This document shows, piece after piece, positions 6,861 to 9,680 of a stretch of 9,680 nt of DNA (the stretch's first letter is position 1; every line of letters begins with the position of its first letter). The translations under genes were made by a program, and so were the position numbers. The notes under the pieces were generated by a model that saw only the letters and a program-made list of their open reading frames with translations, made no database searches and was not told where the DNA came from. This DNA comes from an uncultured Desulfobacteraceae bacterium (lineage in GTDB: Bacteria > Desulfobacterota > Desulfobacteria > Desulfobacterales > UBA2174). Where the stretch lies: contig CALJLV010000046.1 of the NCBI GenBank assembly GCA_937982505.1, positions 1 to 9,680 on the forward strand. The letters are read 5' to 3'.

Positions 6861-8057
6861 ATGCCAGAGTGCCGCGGAAACAGTCCCATAAGAGGAACGG
6901 TGTTTTTGCTCATCGCGCTGGTGCTTGCCGGATGTGCCGTGGCGCCGGCGCGTCTGAACCCGATTCCACACCATGCCCAAGACATGGCTGTGATCGCCGG
7001 CATCCCGGGTGCCAGGTACTGGGGTGACCAAGTACCCCCCGGGTTCGAGCAATGGCTGTATTCCTCGGATGCCGAGTTGCAGCACAACTACGGCGGGGTC
7101 TTTCGCAGGCCGCACCACTACCTGGCGATCTCCGGGGGCGGCGCCGACGGTGCTTTTGGCGCGGGTCTGCTGGTGGGTTGGTCCGAGCACGGCACACGTC
7201 CGGAGTTCACGGTGGTGACCGGCATCAGTACGGGTGCCCTGATCGCCCCCTTCGCCTTCCTCGGGCCACAGTACGACTCCGTGCTGCGCACCGTCTACAC
7301 CGAGATGTCGACCGCTGATATCATCGAGGCGAGGGGGCTGCTGGACATCATCCGCAACGATGCGCTGGCCAGCACCCGCCCGCTGCGCCGATTGATCGTG
7401 CGGCACATCGACGACCAAATGATCGCCGCACTGGCGGCCGAGCACCGGCGCGGCCGCTCCCTGCTCATAGGCACCACCAATCTCGATGCCGCACGGCCCG
7501 TCACCTGGAACATCAGCCGCATCGCCGCCAGCGGTGCGCCCGGAGCGCGCAACCTGATCCATGACGTGATCCTGGCCTCGGCGTCGATCCCCGGCTTGTT
7601 CCCGCCGGTGCTGATCGAGGTCGAATCGGGCGGTCGCCGGTTTCAGGAAATCCACGTCGACGGCGGCGTGACCTGCCAGGTGTTCCTGTACCCGGCGGGC
7701 CTTCAATGGAAGAAAGTCACCGAACGGCTCAGGGTCCCGGGACGACCCGCGCTCTACCTGATCCGCAACTCACAAACCGCCCCGGGCTTCAAATCGATCG
7801 ACCGCCGAATCCTGCCGATCATGGCGCGTTCGATGTCGTCTCTTATCCGCACACAGGGAATCGGCGACATGGCGACCATATATTTCGCCACCCGTCGCGA
7901 CAAGGTGGACTTTCATCTCGCCTTCATCCCTGACAGCTTCGAAGAGTTACCCGACGAGCCCTTTGATCGTAAATACATGCAAACGCTTTTCGCGCTCGGC
8001 TACCAAATGGCCTGCAAGGGATATCCATGGGTGACCGGGCCGGAGGTACCGGATTGA
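6861..8057 (+). CDS. Patatin-like phospholipase, predicted lipoprotein
   Basis: 398-residue serine lipid hydrolase of the patatin family. All catalytic elements are visible: oxyanion-hole motif SGGGADGAFGAG at residues 91-102, nucleophile elbow G-I-S-T-G with Ser123, and the dyad aspartate in DGG, Asp267. The family segment ASASIPGLFPPV lies between them. An N-terminal signal ends in LVLAGC with Cys25, so the enzyme is probably lipid-anchored and acts on phospholipids or other acyl esters in the periplasm or outer membrane, unlike cytoplasmic patatins. ATG 6861 is preferred over GTG 6900 because only the longer form has a basic n-region (Arg5, Arg11) for the signal; its ribosome site (GGTGA, 6852-6856) is weak. 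The gene begins 18 bases after the glycine-zipper stop. The true substrate is unknown; secreted patatins may act as phospholipase A, lipase or esterase. Confidence 0.92.
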   Translation: MPECRGNSPIRGTVFLLIALVLAGCAVAPARLNPIPHHAQDMAVIAGIPGARYWGDQVPPGFEQWLYSSDAELQHNYGGVFRRPHHYLAISGGGADGAFGAGLLVGWSEHGTRPEFTVVTGISTGALIAPFAFLGPQYDSVLRTVYTEMSTADIIEARGLLDIIRNDALASTRPLRRLIVRHIDDQMIAALAAEHRRGRSLLIGTTNLDAARPVTWNISRIAASGAPGARNLIHDVILASASIPGLFPPVLIEVESGGRRFQEIHVDGGVTCQVFLYPAGLQWKKVTERLRVPGRPALYLIRNSQTAPGFKSIDRRILPIMARSMSSLIRTQGIGDMATIYFATRRDKVDFHLAFIPDSFEELPDEPFDRKYMQTLFALGYQMACKGYPWVTGPEVPD

Positions 8058-8090
8058 GTTTGAATAATAAAACCGATCCGGAGGGAAATC

Positions 8091-9569
8091 ATGAGCCGGC
8101 AAATGGTCTGCATCCGTGTCGCATTGTCGATAGTGCTTCTTTTCACCGCGGGCTCCTGGTTTCCCATGGCGCCCGCAGCCGCGGAAACCGAAAAAGTAGA
8201 CCTGCGCGGCCTGCCGTTGTCTGAAACACGCTGGATTGGGGATTTTGACAGCCTGCTGGAAAAGCGCGTGATTCGCGTCGTCATCCCTTATAGCCGTACC
8301 CTTTACTATCTCGATCGGGGCCACGAACGCGGCTTGACCGTCGAACTGGTAAGGGACTTCGAGCGCCATCTCAACCAGAAATACAAAAAGCAGCTCAAGC
8401 GGCGGCCGTTGACCGTTTATGTGATTCCCGCCACCCGCGACAATCTGATGGAAGCCGTGGCCGACGGTGCCGCCGACATCGCCGCCGGCAACCTGACCAT
8501 TACCCAAGGCCGCCTGGACCGGGTCGATTTCGTGGAAATCCGCACCGGCGGGGTCAACGAAATCGTGCTTACCGGCCCGGCAGCCGCGAACCTCGACTCG
8601 CTTGAAGACCTCTCCGGATCTCCGGTCCATGTCAGGCCTGCTTCCAGCTACCAGGAAAGTTTGACGGCTCTCAACGACAGACTCGTTGCTTCGGGAAAGC
8701 CGCCGGCCGAGCTGGTGTTGCTGCCCGACGCGATCGAAGATGAAGACATGCTGGAAATGCTCAACGCCGGAATGTTTGCCACGATGGTGATGGACGACTG
8801 GAAGGCGCACTTGTGGGCCCAGCGACTGCCGCAGATCAAGCGCCACGAAAAGCTGGTGCTGCGTGCCAACAGTCGCATCGGTTGGGCGATTCGAAAGGAA
8901 AGCACCGGTTTGCAGCACGAGCTGGAGGATTTCTTCGCCCATGCCCAACGCCAGCATCTCCCTTTTTTAAGATACCGGAACCTTAAGCAATATGTCAAAG
9001 ATCTGAAAAACAACGTTTCCAGCCAAGAACAACTGAAGTTCGAACAGGTGATCTCGTTGTTTGAAAAGTATGGCCGGTGCTATCGCTTCGACCCGCTGAT
9101 GCTGGCGGCCCAGGGCTACCAGGAATCCCGGTTGGATCAAAAGGCCCGCAGCCCCATGGGAGCCATCGGGATCATGCAATTGCTGCCGGCCACCGGTGCC
9201 GAGATGAAGGTCGGCGACATCCAGGTCAAGGAGCCCAACATCCATGCCGGGGCCAAGTATCTCGACCGGCTGGCCTCCCATTTTTTCAAGGACGCCGCCT
9301 TCAGCGAACTGGACCGTGCCCTGTTTGCCTTCGCGGCGTACAACGCAGGACCAGGAAACATGCGCAAGATGCGCCGGGAGGCGCAACGGCGGGGACTGGA
9401 TCCGAATGTCTGGTTCAACCATGTCGAGATCGTCACGGCGGACCGGATCGGTCTCGAAACCACCACCTATGTCAGGAACATATACAAGTACTATGTTGCC
9501 TATAAACTGATTACGAGCCAGCAGCAATTAAGAGATCTGGAACGCCAAAAGCTTCATTCGAGCCCCTGA
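8091..9569 (+). CDS. MltF-like membrane-bound lytic murein transglycosylase (solute-binding domain + SLT domain)
   Basis: 492-residue periplasmic enzyme that cleaves the MurNAc-GlcNAc bond of peptidoglycan, forming 1,6-anhydro ends. ATG 8091 follows GGAGGG (8080-8085) by 5 bases. Residues 1-31 are a Sec signal ending in APAAA. Residues about 40-300 are an extracellular solute-binding (SBP_bac_3-like) domain: TRWIGDFDSLLEKRVIRVVI, RGLTVELVRDFE, AAGNLTIT, as in the regulatory domain of E. coli MltF. From about 315 comes the SLT domain: catalytic Glu345 in AAQGYQESRLD, then GAIGIMQLLPATG, NIHAGAKYLDRL and AYNAGPGN. Domain order and length (E. coli MltF is 518) match MltF. Expected role: wall turnover, or making space for envelope machines, with the N-terminal domain possibly sensing muropeptides. 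It lies 33 bases after the patatin gene and is probably in the same operon. The gene symbol is withheld because orthology to mltF is untested. Confidence 0.92.
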   Translation: MSRQMVCIRVALSIVLLFTAGSWFPMAPAAAETEKVDLRGLPLSETRWIGDFDSLLEKRVIRVVIPYSRTLYYLDRGHERGLTVELVRDFERHLNQKYKKQLKRRPLTVYVIPATRDNLMEAVADGAADIAAGNLTITQGRLDRVDFVEIRTGGVNEIVLTGPAAANLDSLEDLSGSPVHVRPASSYQESLTALNDRLVASGKPPAELVLLPDAIEDEDMLEMLNAGMFATMVMDDWKAHLWAQRLPQIKRHEKLVLRANSRIGWAIRKESTGLQHELEDFFAHAQRQHLPFLRYRNLKQYVKDLKNNVSSQEQLKFEQVISLFEKYGRCYRFDPLMLAAQGYQESRLDQKARSPMGAIGIMQLLPATGAEMKVGDIQVKEPNIHAGAKYLDRLASHFFKDAAFSELDRALFAFAAYNAGPGNMRKMRREAQRRGLDPNVWFNHVEIVTADRIGLETTTYVRNIYKYYVAYKLITSQQQLRDLERQKLHSSP

Positions 9570-9599
9570 CGTCTCGTTGCAGTTCTTTCGGTGGTCATC

Positions 9600-9680
9600 A
9601 TGATCGATCGATACCCCCGCCGATTCAGGTATGCCTGGTTCGGGTGGCCGCCGGGGTTGAAATTGGACGGATCAAGCCAG
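9600..9680 (+). CDS. Possible start of a further gene (truncated by window end)
   Basis: From ATG 9600 an open frame runs 27 codons to the window edge: MIDRYPRRFRYAWFGWPPGL and on. GGTGG at 9590-9594 is a weak ribosome site 5 bases upstream, and GTG 9591 is another possible in-frame start. The piece is too short to recognise and no family is suggested. A minus-strand frame covering 9549-9679 is also open, so even the strand is uncertain. Confidence 0.25.
   Translation, partial: MIDRYPRRFRYAWFGWPPGLKLDGSSQ

Noticed and set aside
6834..7706. 290-codon minus-strand frame opposite the patatin gene
   Set aside because: Antisense to a gene with all patatin catalytic motifs; no signature of its own.

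Overview
The window is a GC-rich piece of a Gram-negative (diderm) chromosome, most likely from a short-read assembly. Evidence for two membranes: a complete tripartite RND efflux operon with an outer-membrane channel, three lipoboxes, and a periplasmic murein transglycosylase. The lineage cannot be fixed from sequence alone. Protein flavour and codon use fit Pseudomonadota or Desulfobacterota (former Deltaproteobacteria); this is inference. The first 46 bases are not biological: they are an Illumina P7/index/read-2 adapter left on the contig end.

Layout, all genes on the + strand. 47-192: C-terminal tail of an unidentified gene cut by the adapter junction, followed by a short hairpin with a T-run (252-270). 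304-6034: RND efflux operon, comprising a periplasmic adaptor lipoprotein, an AcrB/MexB-type HAE-1 inner-membrane pump and an OprM/NodT-type outer-membrane lipoprotein. The genes overlap or abut (1-base offset of stop and ATG region; 5-base gap), so they are almost certainly co-transcribed and translationally coupled. 6035-6162: a 128-base gap with nested inverted repeats. 6163-9569: four closely spaced genes whose products all carry export signals: an HdeA/HdeB-like small periplasmic protein, a glycine-zipper small protein, a patatin-like phospholipase lipoprotein and an MltF-like lytic transglycosylase (solute-binding domain plus SLT domain). 9570-9680: no secure gene; one short open frame starts at 9600 and runs off the end, and a competing open frame lies on the minus strand.

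The efflux operon should export drugs, detergents or other amphiphiles from inner membrane/periplasm to the outside. The downstream group looks like an envelope-maintenance module: a candidate acid/unfolding chaperone fold, a membrane-inserting glycine zipper, a lipid hydrolase and a peptidoglycan lyase. The adjacent HdeA-fold and glycine-zipper genes recall the ymgD-ymgG pair of Escherichia coli, which is the most interesting biological point here. No mobile element, CRISPR array, tRNA or rRNA was seen.
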